Shown: positions 7,127 through 16,502, numbered from the stretch's first letter. The stretch is DNA of 64,000 nt from Terrabacter sp. MAHUQ-38 (GCF_014518425.1 NZ_JACVCU010000002.1:806001-870000), one strand, 5' to 3'. Program-made: numbers and translations. The notes: a model not told the origin generated them from the sequence alone.

Positions 7127-9268
7127 CTAACCAGCCGATTCCTTTGCGGCAGAACGACTTTCAAGAACGTCTTGCGGGTCGGCGCCGGCAAGGATGGCGA
7201 GGATGTCGCCGCCGTACTGTTCGAGCTTGCGCGCTCCCACCCCGCTGATGACCGAGAGCGCGCCCTCGTCGGACGGTGCGTCCTCGGCGATGGCGGTCAG
7301 CGTCGCGTCGGTGAAGACGACGTAGGCGGGGACGCTCGCGTCGCGCGCGACGGCGAGCCGCCAGGCTCGCAGCCGTTCGTACGTCGCCTCGTCGTAGGTC
7401 GGTGGGCAGTCGTCGCAACGGCCGGTCTTGCGCTGCGCGGCCGTCACCAGCTCGGCGCCGCAGCCCCTGCAGTGCGCGAGCCGGGCGACCTTGGGGGACG
7501 GTCGCTTCGAGCCGCTCGACCGCGCCTCGCTGCGCGCGCCCAGGCCGAGGATCCCGGCTGCCGGGGCGAGGAAGCGGGAGACGCGTCGGGTGGCACGGGC
7601 GCCCGGCGTGCGCGCGCCCGACCACGAGAGGAACAGCTGCGTGCGGGCTCGAGTCAGGCCGACGTAGAGCAGTCGGCGCTCCTCCTCGATGGCGTCGACG
7701 CCATCGGCCATCGAGATCGGCATGAGCCCGTCCGAGGCACCGACGAGGAAGACGGTGTCCCACTCGAGACCCTTGGCCGCGTGCAGGCTGGCGAGCGTCA
7801 CGCCCTGCACGGCAGGGGCATGCTGCTCGGCGGCGCGCCGTTCGAGCTCGGCCACCAGCTCGGGCAGGCGCGCATCGGGCGCGGCCACCGCGATGTCGTC
7901 GGCGAGGGTCGCGAGCGCGGTCAACGACTCCCACCGCTCGCGGGTGGCGCCGCTTCCTGCGGGTGGTTCGTGCGACCAGCCGGCTCCGGTGATGACGTCG
8001 CGGGTGATCTCGCCGAGCGGCTTCTCGCCGTCGTCGCTGCGGGCCGCACCGCGCAGCAGCAGAATGGCGTCGCGCACCTCCTTGCGCGCGAAGAACCGCT
8101 CGCCGCCGCGCACGAGATACGGCACGCCGGCGTCGGCGAGCGCGGACTCGAAGGCCTCGGATTGCGCGTTGGTGCGGAAGAGGACGGCGATCTGCGCGGC
8201 GGAGTGGCCGGACTCGACCAGCCCGCGGATGCGCTCGGCGACCGCGCTCGCCTCGGCAGGGTCGTCGGGGTAGGACGTGAGGACCGGGTCGGGGCCCGGT
8301 TCGCCCTGCGCCAGCAGCCGCACGGCGCCGTCGCGCGCGGCCTGCGTGCCCGAGGCCACGATCGTGTTGGCGAGTCCGACGATCTGCGGGGTCGAACGGT
8401 AGTTGCGCACGAGGCGCACGACCTGTGCCTTCGGGAAACGCTTCGGGAAACCCACGAGGTGTCGCGGGCTCGCCCCGGTGAAGGAGTAGATCGTCTGCGC
8501 GGGGTCACCGACGACGGTGAGGTCGTCGCGCTCACCGAGCCACTGGTCCAGCAGGCGCTGCTGGAGGTCGTTGACGTCCTGGTACTCGTCGACGACGAAC
8601 TGGCGGTACTGGCCGCGCACCGTGCGGGCGATGTCCTCGCGCTCGTCGAGGATGCCGACCGTGAGCAGCAGGACGTCCTCGAAGTCGATGACGCCGCGCC
8701 GCTGCTTGACGTCCTCGTAGGCCTCGAAGAGGCGGGCCATGGCCGTGAGGTCGAGGCCCGGGGGCTCGCGTCGCTCTGCACGGGCGCGGGCGGCATACGA
8801 CTGCGGTGTGAGCAGGTTGACCTTCGCCCACTCGACCTCGGCAGCGAGGTCGCGGATCGTCGTGCGGTCGAACTGCATGCGCAGCCGGCTCGCCGCCTCC
8901 GCCACCGCGGGCGCCTTGTGGCTCATCACCTCCGGCGCCGCACCGCCGATCGCCTGCGGCCAGAAGAAGTGCAGCTGACGCAGGGCCGCGGCGTGGAAGG
9001 TGCGGGCCTGCACCCCCTGGACGCCGAGACCACGCAGACGAGTACGCATCTCGCCGGCCGCGCGCGCGGTGAAGGTCAGCGCAAGCACCCGCTGCGGCTG
9101 CTGGAGACCGGAGTGGACGGCATACGCGATGCGGTGGGTGATGGCCCGCGTCTTGCCGGTGCCGGCTCCCGCGAGGATGCACAGCGGCCCCGGCGGGGCC
9201 ATGGCGACCTCGCGCTGCTCGGGGTCGAGCCCGGCGAGGATCTGGTCGGCGGTGGGTGCAGCGCTCAG
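7127..9268 (-). CDS. uvrD2: DNA helicase UvrD2 (SF1A) with tetracysteine motif and HRDC domain
   Basis: An SF1 3'-5' helicase: Walker A GAGTGKT near residues 33-39, VDEYQDVN (motif II), GDPAQTIYSFTGA, and a late motif LTRARTQLFLSW. Near residues 601-618 lies a CRGCG to CDDC tetracysteine element, and the last 75 residues form an HRDC domain (VISGVGARKLEQYG). This exact order defines mycobacterial UvrD2. The first ATG (9202) would cut off the conserved ILAGLDPEQREVA segment; the only start that keeps it is CTG 9268, which overlaps the ppk2 stop as CTGA. I therefore choose CTG, giving 713 residues. Translation is probably coupled to ppk2. Acts in DNA repair or replication; essential in mycobacteria. 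Confidence 0.9.
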   Translation of the reverse strand: MSAAPTADQILAGLDPEQREVAMAPPGPLCILAGAGTGKTRAITHRIAYAVHSGLQQPQRVLALTFTARAAGEMRTRLRGLGVQGVQARTFHAAALRQLHFFWPQAIGGAAPEVMSHKAPAVAEAASRLRMQFDRTTIRDLAAEVEWAKVNLLTPQSYAARARAERREPPGLDLTAMARLFEAYEDVKQRRGVIDFEDVLLLTVGILDEREDIARTVRGQYRQFVVDEYQDVNDLQQRLLDQWLGERDDLTVVGDPAQTIYSFTGASPRHLVGFPKRFPKAQVVRLVRNYRSTPQIVGLANTIVASGTQAARDGAVRLLAQGEPGPDPVLTSYPDDPAEASAVAERIRGLVESGHSAAQIAVLFRTNAQSEAFESALADAGVPYLVRGGERFFARKEVRDAILLLRGAARSDDGEKPLGEITRDVITGAGWSHEPPAGSGATRERWESLTALATLADDIAVAAPDARLPELVAELERRAAEQHAPAVQGVTLASLHAAKGLEWDTVFLVGASDGLMPISMADGVDAIEEERRLLYVGLTRARTQLFLSWSGARTPGARATRRVSRFLAPAAGILGLGARSEARSSGSKRPSPKVARLAHCRGCGAELVTAAQRKTGRCDDCPPTYDEATYERLRAWRLAVARDASVPAYVVFTDATLTAIAEDAPSDEGALSVISGVGARKLEQYGGDILAILAGADPQDVLESRSAAKESAG

Positions 9269-10140
9269 GACCGATCACCCTTCGCGTGACGCTTCGCGTG
9301 ACCCTTCGCGTCGCTCGTGGCGAGCGCGAGCACGGTGGCGGCGTGGTCGGGCACGTAGTTCTGCGCCTCCTGCGGCGGGCGTTCGTAGCCGCGCGGCGCC
9401 GGCCGCTCGGGGACGGGTGGCACGTCGGGCGTCATCGGCTCGTGCGGGATCGAGCTGAGCAGGTGGTGCATGACGTTGACCCGCGAGCGGCGCTTGTCCT
9501 CGGACTCGACGACATGCCACGGCGCCCAGGGGGTGCTCGTCGCGGCCATCATGCGGTCCTTGGCCTCGGAGTAGTCCTCCCACCGGGTGATCGACTCGAG
9601 GTCCATCGGCGAGAGCTTCCACTGGCGCATCGGGTCCTTGGCCCGGGAGCGGAAGGGGCGCTCCTGCTCCACGTCGGAGACGCTGAACCAGTACTTGCGC
9701 AGGATCACCCCGTCATCGACGAGCATCCGCTCGAAGACGGGCGCCTGCTCGAGGAAACGGGTGTACTGCTCGTCGGTGCAGAAGCCCATGACCCGCTCGA
9801 CGCCCGCGCGGTTGTACCAGGACCGGTCGAACAGGACGATCTGGCCGCCCGCCGGCAAGTGTGCGATGTAGCGCTGGAAGTACCACTGCGACCGCTCACG
9901 GTCGGTCGGGGCCGGGAGTGCCGCGATGCGCGCCACCCGGGGGCTGAGGTACTCGGTGATGCGCTTGATGGCCGAGCCCTTGCCGGCGGCGTCGCGACCC
10001 TCGAAGAGGACGACGACACGCTGCCCGGTGGCACGGACCCACTCCTGGAAGGCGACGAGGTCGGCCTGGAGCCGGCTGACCTCGGCCTCGTAGACGGCGA
10101 GGTCCATCTTGTGGGGTCGCTTTGCGCCGGGCTTGGCCAT
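9265..10140 (-). CDS. ppk2: Polyphosphate kinase 2 (PPK2 family)
   Basis: A 291-residue protein with a P-loop FEGRDAAGKG near residues 45-54, the lid pattern YFQRYIAHLPAGG and the FDRSWYNRAGVERVMGF segment, all PPK2 hallmarks. These enzymes make nucleoside triphosphates or diphosphates from polyphosphate. One PPK2 domain is present, as in class I enzymes. The last residues (KGHAKRHAKG) are encoded by a 12-base tandem repeat and are probably a disordered basic tail. It is the first gene of a minus-strand unit with uvrD2, and is divergent from the mycoredoxin gene with 95 bases between. Confidence 0.93.
   Translation of the reverse strand: MAKPGAKRPHKMDLAVYEAEVSRLQADLVAFQEWVRATGQRVVVLFEGRDAAGKGSAIKRITEYLSPRVARIAALPAPTDRERSQWYFQRYIAHLPAGGQIVLFDRSWYNRAGVERVMGFCTDEQYTRFLEQAPVFERMLVDDGVILRKYWFSVSDVEQERPFRSRAKDPMRQWKLSPMDLESITRWEDYSEAKDRMMAATSTPWAPWHVVESEDKRRSRVNVMHHLLSSIPHEPMTPDVPPVPERPAPRGYERPPQEAQNYVPDHAATVLALATSDAKGHAKRHAKGDRS
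9278..9313. repeat. 12-bp tandem repeat at the 3' end of ppk2
   Basis: Three copies of a 12-base unit, CCCTTCGCGTGA and near-identical versions, at 9278, 9290 and 9302. In frame they encode the basic KGHAKRHAKG tail. Copy number may vary between strains. Confidence 0.8.
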
Positions 10141-10235
10141 GGAGTCATCCTTGCACCGAGGGGCGACGCCCGTGCAGCGCCGTCCCCACCCCCAGATACC
10201 CCAGCACGCCGCCCCAGCAAGGACGAGTGGAACCG

Positions 10236-10505
10236 ATGCCCGAGCTCAGCCAGCTCACGCCCGATGAGGGCTCGATCACGATGTTCACGACCGAGTGGTG
10301 CGGCTACTGCACGCGCCTCAAGGGCCAGCTGAAGCGCGACGGCGTCCCCTTCACCGAGATCGACCTCGAGGACAGCCCGGAGCACGTCGCCTTCGTCGAG
10401 CACGTCAACGGCGGCAACCGCACCGTCCCGACGGTGGTGTTCCCCGACGGGACCGCCGCCACGAACCCCTCGCTCGCCGAGGTCCGCGCCCGCCTCGCGA
10501 GCTAG
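10236..10505 (+). CDS. mrx1: Mycoredoxin (glutaredoxin-like)
   Basis: An 89-residue thioredoxin-fold protein with active site WCGYC near residues 21-25, cis-proline region NRTVPTVVFPDG and the NPS motif near the C-terminus. The CGYC site and NGGNRTVPTV pattern match mycoredoxin-1, which reduces mycothiolated proteins, so the organism probably makes mycothiol. ATG 10236 is chosen; AAGGA lies about 12 bases upstream, a slightly long spacing. The 3' end overlaps the nudC stop by four bases in convergent orientation. Its position beside uvrD2 and nudC agrees with M. tuberculosis (Rv3198A, from memory). Confidence 0.93.
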   Translation: MPELSQLTPDEGSITMFTTEWCGYCTRLKGQLKRDGVPFTEIDLEDSPEHVAFVEHVNGGNRTVPTVVFPDGTAATNPSLAEVRARLAS

Positions 10506-11479
10506 CCGACCCGCTCGACGACGGACTCGACCGTCTGGCCGAGCCAGCGCTCGATGATCCGCTTGGCGATCGAGATGCCGCTCGGCGTGCGGATCGACCC
10601 GTCGCGCAGCAGCGCGCGGTACTCCTCACGCTCCACCCAGCGCGCCTCCGCCATCTCGACGGGGTCGATCGTCAGCTGAGTCTGCGTCGTCGTCGCCGCG
10701 AAGCCGATCATCACCGACGACGGGAACGGCCACGGCTGGTTGCCGAGGTAGCGCGCGCCCTCGACGGCGACGCCGACCTCCTCGGCGACCTCACGCGCGA
10801 CGGCCGCCTCGAAGGACTCCCCCGGTTCGACGAAGCCTGCGAGCACCGAGAAACGACCCTCGGGCCAGTGCGCGCCCCGGCCGAGCAGCAGCCGGTCGTC
10901 CGGGTCGACGACGGACATGATGACGGCCGGGTCGGTGCGTGGGTAGTGCTCGCTGCCGTCGCGCTCGCAGCGCCGCACCCAGCCGCCCTCGACCGGGCCG
11001 GTCGGGGCGCCGCACCGAGGGCAGAAACGGTGGGCGTTGTGCCAGTTGGCCAGAGCGAGCGCGGTCGTGAAGACACCGGCGTCGCGTGGGCTGAGGGCCT
11101 CCCCCGCCTGCCGCAGCGTCAGCCAGCCGTCCGCCTCGGGGCCGTCGGCCCGCGAGGAGTCCCAGCCGTCCGGCTCGTCACCCACGACGCCGAGGTATGC
11201 CGTGCCGGCCGAGTCGCGCCCGAGGTGGAGTGCGAGCCGGCGGCGGTCGGCGTCCTCCGGAGAGCGCAGGGCCAGCGCGAGCGTGCCGTCAGGTGAGGGC
11301 CTGCCCGGTGCGGCGACGCGCAAGCGGTCGCCCCGGACCTCGGCGACGCGGGTTCGCGGGTCGTCGAGCAGCTCGCGGACGATCTCGGGCCGCCGGCGCT
11401 CGAACGCCACGCGGTCGAGCGAGCTGCGCGAGAGCGCGAGATCTCCGAGGGTCTCGTCGGTCAGGGCCACGCGGTCCAC
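10502..11479 (-). CDS. nudC: NAD(+) diphosphatase NudC
   Basis: A 325-residue NUDIX enzyme. It has a zinc-ribbon start FCPRCG (near residue 153) with a third Cys in RRCERDG, a NUDIX box GFVEPGESFEAAVAREVAEE near 220-240, and the NADH pyrophosphatase signature after it, here NQPWPFPSS in place of SQPWPFPxS. NudC splits NAD(H) to NMN(H) and AMP and removes NAD caps from RNA. The fourth zinc-ligand Cys of the E. coli protein seems to be missing, perhaps replaced by His in GSEHYPRTDP. GTG 11479 is used; GTG 11470 is an alternative. It is convergent with the mycoredoxin gene. Confidence 0.93.
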   Translation of the reverse strand: MDRVALTDETLGDLALSRSSLDRVAFERRRPEIVRELLDDPRTRVAEVRGDRLRVAAPGRPSPDGTLALALRSPEDADRRRLALHLGRDSAGTAYLGVVGDEPDGWDSSRADGPEADGWLTLRQAGEALSPRDAGVFTTALALANWHNAHRFCPRCGAPTGPVEGGWVRRCERDGSEHYPRTDPAVIMSVVDPDDRLLLGRGAHWPEGRFSVLAGFVEPGESFEAAVAREVAEEVGVAVEGARYLGNQPWPFPSSVMIGFAATTTQTQLTIDPVEMAEARWVEREEYRALLRDGSIRTPSGISIAKRIIERWLGQTVESVVERVG

Positions 11480-11555
11480 CCTAGGACCGCCACGAGGCGC
11501 CGGCGCAGCGCCCTCGCCCGGGCGTCGCCTCCCACGCTCGGCGCGTCGCCCGACT

Positions 11556-11561
11556 TACGGT
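11556..11561 (+). promoter_or_regulatory. -10 element TACGGT for a leaderless transcript
   Basis: TACGGT ends seven bases before the GTG start at 11568, so transcription should begin at or near the start codon. No ribosome binding site precedes the GTG, which agrees with a leaderless mRNA. Confidence 0.45.
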
Positions 11562-11567
11562 GGACAC

Positions 11568-12992
11568 GTGACGCGCAGCCCGCTCTTCCTTGCCGCCCTG
11601 GCGAGCTCGGCCGTGCCGGGGCTCGACCCGGTGGCGGTCGAAGGCGTGCCGTCGCGGCCCGGCGACCTCTTCGAGATCGCGTACGTCGAGGACAGCCAGG
11701 ACCGCCGGTGGGTCGTCAAGGCCCCATGCACGTCTGCCGCCGGGGCGATGCTCGACGACATCACCGCCCTGTCCGGCCTGCTCGGCCGCCGACTTGATGT
11801 CGCCATGCCGATGGTCCGTGGCCACGCGCCCGTGCCGGAGGGCCGGGCAGCGGTCTACCTCCGCGTGCCGGGCCGCCCCCTCGACTTCGCGGGGCTCGGG
11901 CCCGGAAACCTCGTTGCCGAGGTCGGGCGCACCCTCGCGCACATCCACAACGTCGAGCACCTGCTCTTCGAGGAGGCCGGACGCCCCACGTATGACGCCG
12001 AGGCGCACCGGCACCGCCGGCTGTCGGAGCTCGACCGGGCGGCCGCGACCGGCCACGTGCCCACCGGCCTGCTGACCCGCTGGGAGCACGCGCTCGAGGA
12101 CGTGTCGCTGTGGCGCTTCGCGCCGAGCGCGGTGCACGGCACGTTCACGGGGGCAAACGTCCTCGCGTCCTTCGACGACGAGGACGACTCGTCGAGCGGC
12201 CGCGTCCGCGGCGTGCTGGCTTGGGAGGAGAGCCGGATCGGTGACCCAGCCGACGACTTCGCCGAGCTGGCCAGCGCGGCACCGCCGGAGACTCTGGACG
12301 CGGCGCTCGAGGCGTACGCCCAGTCGCGGGTCGAGCGTCCCGACGCACACCTCGTGCGACGTGCCCGCCTCGCCGCCGAGATGGCACCGCTGCGCACCCT
12401 CTTGCACGCCCTGGCTTCCGGCCAGCTCGAGGTGGTCGAGCGAACGGCCGGCGAGCTGCGTGCCCTGGACGCGCGGGTCGAGGAGGACGACCGCCGGCAC
12501 GCCGAGGAGGACGCCGCGCGCATCGAGCGGACCCGTCTGGCCCGGGAGCGGTCCGCGCAGGTGCTCGACCCCGACGACCCCGAGCGGCCCGAGCCGGCGT
12601 GGGACGCGACGCAGCCCCACGTCCCCTTCCCCATGCTCGGCGAGACGCAGGCGATGGCAACGACGCCGGTTCTGACCGACGAGCAGCCCCAGCCGTCCGC
12701 TCAGGGGGCCGCGCTCGACGCACCGGATCAGCCGAATGCCGTTCCGCCCGCCGCTTCCCCGGGCCCGCGTGGCACGGACGCCGCGCACGACGCCCGGGGC
12801 ATGCTCGGACCAGAGGGCTCCCGGCCCGTGCCGCTCGTCGCCTCTGACGGCCAGGGGTCACCGTTCGAGATCGACGAGGTCGAGGCGCTGCCCGAGGAGG
12901 TCGACGGCGTCCTGGACCTGCACGAGGGCGCATCGGACTTCGTCCCGGTGGCGCCCCATGACCACGACCGTCGTGCCCACAAGGACCACTGA
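11568..12992 (+). CDS. Aminoglycoside-phosphotransferase-fold protein, likely pseudokinase
   Basis: A 474-residue protein. Residues 1-300 have the APH/choline-kinase fold: the ATP-anchoring WVVKAP near residue 49, an HGTFTGANVL segment near 188 and a VLAWEESRIGDPADDF segment near 215. In active kinases these read HGDxxxxN and xDW. Here both catalytic aspartates are replaced (Thr and Ala), so phosphotransfer is unlikely. Residues 300-474 are a long charged helix (EEDDRRHAEED) followed by a Pro/Ala/Asp-rich disordered tail. The GTG start matches a leaderless promoter. It lies between nudC and adnB, convergent with adnB. A scaffold or sensor role is possible but not shown. Confidence 0.72.
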   Translation: MTRSPLFLAALASSAVPGLDPVAVEGVPSRPGDLFEIAYVEDSQDRRWVVKAPCTSAAGAMLDDITALSGLLGRRLDVAMPMVRGHAPVPEGRAAVYLRVPGRPLDFAGLGPGNLVAEVGRTLAHIHNVEHLLFEEAGRPTYDAEAHRHRRLSELDRAAATGHVPTGLLTRWEHALEDVSLWRFAPSAVHGTFTGANVLASFDDEDDSSSGRVRGVLAWEESRIGDPADDFAELASAAPPETLDAALEAYAQSRVERPDAHLVRRARLAAEMAPLRTLLHALASGQLEVVERTAGELRALDARVEEDDRRHAEEDAARIERTRLARERSAQVLDPDDPERPEPAWDATQPHVPFPMLGETQAMATTPVLTDEQPQPSAQGAALDAPDQPNAVPPAASPGPRGTDAAHDARGMLGPEGSRPVPLVASDGQGSPFEIDEVEALPEEVDGVLDLHEGASDFVPVAPHDHDRRAHKDH

Positions 12993-13040
12993 GCCGCACC
13001 GCATGCTCGGTCGGCCACTCGGCGAGCGGGGCGGGTGGGG

Positions 13041-16000
13041 TCAGTCGGGCAGCGCCCGCAACAGGTCGACGAGCTCGGCCTCGCCCGGCAGGTCGGGGCG
13101 CACCGTGGCTCCGTCGCCGGCGTAGTAGAACGCTGCGTCGACGAGCGACGGGTCGACGCCCCGCAGCCGGGCGAAGGCCACGGCGTAGGCCCCCAGCTGG
13201 AGGGCCCGGACGCGAGCGTCGCGGCCGGTGGGACGGGCACCCGTCTTCCAGTCCACGACGGTCCACCCGCCGTCGTCGCGCGGGAAGACCGCGTCGAGGC
13301 GCCCGCGGACCGCGATGCCGTCGATGATCGTCTCGATCGACAGCTCGATCTCCTCGGGGATGCGGTCGGCCCACTCGCTCGCGAGAAAGCGTTCCTTCAT
13401 CGTCTCGAGGTCGCCGTCGTCGGCAGCGCCCTCGTCGGCGCTGCCGGGCAGGTCGAGCACGTCGACGATGGCGGCGCGTGAGTAGTGCTCCTCGATCCAG
13501 GCGTGGAAGGCGGTGCCCTGGCGGGCCGCGACGGCGGGAGGGCTCGGCATGGGCCGGCGCAGGGACATCGCGAAGACCTCCGCGTCGCGGGCCAGCGAGA
13601 CGACGGCCGACGCCGACAGGTGACGCGGCACGTCGACGACCGGCTCGCCACGCGAGCGACGAGCGGCCTGCTCGGCCAACAGGAGGCGCAGGTCGTCCAC
13701 TCGCGGATCACCATGCGGCACAAGCGGGCCGGTCTCCGCGAGGGCGGCCACGCGCTCGTGCGCGCCGAGCAGCCCGTCGCGGCGGACGCCCATCGGGTCG
13801 TGGGGCCACAGCTGTGAGACGGGGACCGCGAGGTGTGGGTTGCTCGGCGCCGTAGCCTTGCCCTTGTCGTCGACGAGCGGCGGTGGGGCGGGCACCCACG
13901 TCGTGCGGGTGACTGCTCGCGGTAGGGCGTCGGCGACCTCGGTCAGGAAGCGGGACGGCACCGACAGCGTCTTCTTCGCGGCGCCCCACAGGTGTGTCGT
14001 GAGGAGCATGGCCGTCCGCGCCCGGGTCAGGGCGACGTACGCGAGGCGGCGCTCCTCGGCGACGGCGTGGCTGCCCCCCTCGAGGACGAAGGCGTCGACG
14101 GCGGCGCTCAGCGTCTTGCGGTCGGGCACGCCGCGCCAGTCGAGGTGGGGTAGTCCCGCGCGGTCACCTCGCAGGTCGTAGGGCAGGGAGTCGAGCCCCA
14201 CGAGCCAGCCCTTGTCCTTGACCTCGCCCGAGCAGGCGTAGTCGACGGGGTCGCTGTCAGCGACGGGAGCCACGGCCGTCGCGCTGTGCGCCGGAAAGAC
14301 TCCCTCGACGAGGGTCGGTACGGCGACGACGTCCCACTCGAGGCCCTTGGCGGCGTGCACGGTGAGGACCTGCACGGCGTCGGCGTCGGACTCGGTGTGG
14401 CCGGCGTCGAGTCCGCGCTCCTGGTCGCGTGCGGCGTCGAGCCAGCTGAGGAAGCCCGACAGTGTCGGCCGGTCGGCGGTGGTGGCGTAGCGCGCGGCGA
14501 CGTCGGCGAAGGCGTCGAGGTGCACCCGGGCCGTCGACGCGGTGTGCTCGGGGCGGGAGAGCACCTCGATGTCGAGCCCGATCGCGACCTCGGCCTCGGC
14601 GACGAGGTCGACGAGCGGCAAGGCGGTGAGACGACGCAGACGGCGCACGACGTCGCCGAGGTCGTGCAGGCGGCGCAGCGCCTCGTCGCTGATACGGGCG
14701 CCGTCGCGTCCGACCCAGCCGGGTCGTGGGAGGTCGTCGAGCGCCTCGACGAGGGTGGCGGTGTCGGCGCTGTCCGTGGCGAGGTCGCTGCCGCGCCGGT
14801 CCGCCTCGCGGTCCGGGTCCTCACTCCCCGGATCCTCACTCCCCGGATCCTCAATGCCCGGGGCCGCCGCCTCGGGCTGGCCGGACGGCGCCGGTCCAGC
14901 CTCGTCGAAGCCCAGCTCTCCCTGGATCGGCGGCGCTGCCCCGACCCGCCAGGGCCGCGAGTGCAGCTCGCGTGCCCACGACCACAGCCCGGCGAGGTCG
15001 GCGGCGCCGAGGCGCACGACCGGGCCAGTGAGCAGGCGCATGAGCTGGTCACCCCGGGTCGGGTCCTGCACGACCCAGAGCGCGGCCACGAGGTCGCTCA
15101 CCTCCGGTGTGACGAGCAGGCCGCCGAGACCGACGACCTCGACCGGCAGCCCCCGGCGGCGGAGCGCCTCGAGGACGAGCGGGAAGGACGAGCGACGCCG
15201 GCAGAGCACGGCAGCTGAGCGACCCGTGCGTCGACCACTCGGGCTGAACCAGTGTGCGGCGACCCAGCCGGCCAGGTGGTCGGCTTCGTCCTCGGCGGTC
15301 TCGAGTCGCGCGACGTCGATGGCTCCCACCCCGGCACCGGGCCGCGGGCGCAACGGCTGCACGTGCGCGGTGGCGAGGGGCGCTGCCACGGCGTTGGCGG
15401 CCTCGAGGATGAGCGCGTCGTTGCGCCAGCTCGTGGAGAGCGGCAGCACGTCGGCGGGCCCGTCGTCACCGGCGAACTCGGCCGGGAAGCGCAGCAACGT
15501 CGTGGCGCTCGCCCCACGCCATCCGTAGATCGACTGGTTGGGGTCACCCACCGCCGTGAGTGCGACACCCCCATGGTGGAAGAGGGAGCGGAGCAGCTCG
15601 AGCTGCGCCTCGGACGTGTCCTGGAACTCATCGAGCAGCACGGCCCGGAACCGCTCGCGCTCGATCTGCCCCACCACCGGCACGGAGCGCGTCAGCCGGG
15701 CCGCCATGGCCATCTGGTCGGCGAAGTCGAGGGACTCGCGCTCGCGCTTGAGGTCGAGGAACCGCTCGACGATCGGGAGCACCGTGCGTCGCTCGCGCAG
15801 GACCGTGATCGCGTCGCGCGCCGCGGTGAGCGACCCGCGGCCCTCGCCGTCGGGCAGCGCTTCGAGCCGAGCGAGGACCGAGTCGAGGTGGTCCATGGCC
15901 TCGGCAGGCGTGCGCACGTGCTCAGCCATCTCGCCCGCGAGCGCCATCACGGCCTGGATGACCGTGGCCTCGCTCTTGACGACGTCGTCCATCGGGCCGT

Positions 16001-16502
16001 CCCAGCGCGACACCGCCTCGGCCGCGAGCTGCCAGGCACCGGCCTCGGTGAGGACGCGGAACTCCGGCTCGATGCCCACCCGCAGGGCGTGCTCACGGAC
16101 GAGGCGCCCGGCATACGCGTGGTAGGTCGACACGGTGGGGGTGCCGCCGAGCACCTCGGCGCCCGTGCCGTCGTCGGCGGGCGGTGTCCAGATGCCGGCT
16201 CGCTCGAGACCTCGCAGGCGCTTGCCGATGCGCTGCGACAGCTCGGCTGCGGCCTTGCGCGTGAACGTCAGGCCCAGCACTTGGTCGGGGTCGACGAGTC
16301 CGTTGGCGACGAGCCACACGACGCGCGCGGCCATCGTCTCCGTCTTGCCGGAGCCGGCCCCCGCGACGACGAGCAGCGGACGCGCGCCCGCCTCGATGAC
16401 GGCGGCCTGCTCGGGTGTGGGCGGCGGCATCTCCAGCGCGGTCGCGATGTCGAGCGCGCTGTGCCGCACACCGATGGCCGGCCGCGTGTCGGTTGCGGTC
16501 AC
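13041..16502 (-). CDS. adnB: Helicase-nuclease subunit AdnB
   Basis: An 1153-residue protein pairing a UvrD-like motor with a RecB-like nuclease. Visible motifs: Walker A AGAGSGKT near residue 50, LLDEFQDTSEAQ (motif II), GDPNQSIYGWRGA, VLTVHAAKGLEWD, ALTRARTAML, and a C-terminal nuclease motif VVDWKTGARP near 1082 preceded by GRLDAVF. AdnA and AdnB form the dimeric end-resection machine of actinobacteria that prepares double-strand breaks. The GTG start at 16502 overlaps the adnA stop (GTGA), so the subunits are translationally coupled. A 15-base tandem repeat gives an acidic EDPGS linker between motor segments near residues 545-565. Corresponds to Rv3201c. Confidence 0.92.
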   Translation of the reverse strand: MTATDTRPAIGVRHSALDIATALEMPPPTPEQAAVIEAGARPLLVVAGAGSGKTETMAARVVWLVANGLVDPDQVLGLTFTRKAAAELSQRIGKRLRGLERAGIWTPPADDGTGAEVLGGTPTVSTYHAYAGRLVREHALRVGIEPEFRVLTEAGAWQLAAEAVSRWDGPMDDVVKSEATVIQAVMALAGEMAEHVRTPAEAMDHLDSVLARLEALPDGEGRGSLTAARDAITVLRERRTVLPIVERFLDLKRERESLDFADQMAMAARLTRSVPVVGQIERERFRAVLLDEFQDTSEAQLELLRSLFHHGGVALTAVGDPNQSIYGWRGASATTLLRFPAEFAGDDGPADVLPLSTSWRNDALILEAANAVAAPLATAHVQPLRPRPGAGVGAIDVARLETAEDEADHLAGWVAAHWFSPSGRRTGRSAAVLCRRRSSFPLVLEALRRRGLPVEVVGLGGLLVTPEVSDLVAALWVVQDPTRGDQLMRLLTGPVVRLGAADLAGLWSWARELHSRPWRVGAAPPIQGELGFDEAGPAPSGQPEAAAPGIEDPGSEDPGSEDPDREADRRGSDLATDSADTATLVEALDDLPRPGWVGRDGARISDEALRRLHDLGDVVRRLRRLTALPLVDLVAEAEVAIGLDIEVLSRPEHTASTARVHLDAFADVAARYATTADRPTLSGFLSWLDAARDQERGLDAGHTESDADAVQVLTVHAAKGLEWDVVAVPTLVEGVFPAHSATAVAPVADSDPVDYACSGEVKDKGWLVGLDSLPYDLRGDRAGLPHLDWRGVPDRKTLSAAVDAFVLEGGSHAVAEERRLAYVALTRARTAMLLTTHLWGAAKKTLSVPSRFLTEVADALPRAVTRTTWVPAPPPLVDDKGKATAPSNPHLAVPVSQLWPHDPMGVRRDGLLGAHERVAALAETGPLVPHGDPRVDDLRLLLAEQAARRSRGEPVVDVPRHLSASAVVSLARDAEVFAMSLRRPMPSPPAVAARQGTAFHAWIEEHYSRAAIVDVLDLPGSADEGAADDGDLETMKERFLASEWADRIPEEIELSIETIIDGIAVRGRLDAVFPRDDGGWTVVDWKTGARPTGRDARVRALQLGAYAVAFARLRGVDPSLVDAAFYYAGDGATVRPDLPGEAELVDLLRALPD
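14815..14859. repeat. 15-bp tandem repeat inside adnB
   Basis: Three units, GGGTCCTCACTCCCC, GGATCCTCACTCCCC and GGATCCTCAATGCCC, encode repeated GSEDP residues in the AdnB linker. It is in frame and probably varies in copy number without harming the enzyme. Confidence 0.8.
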
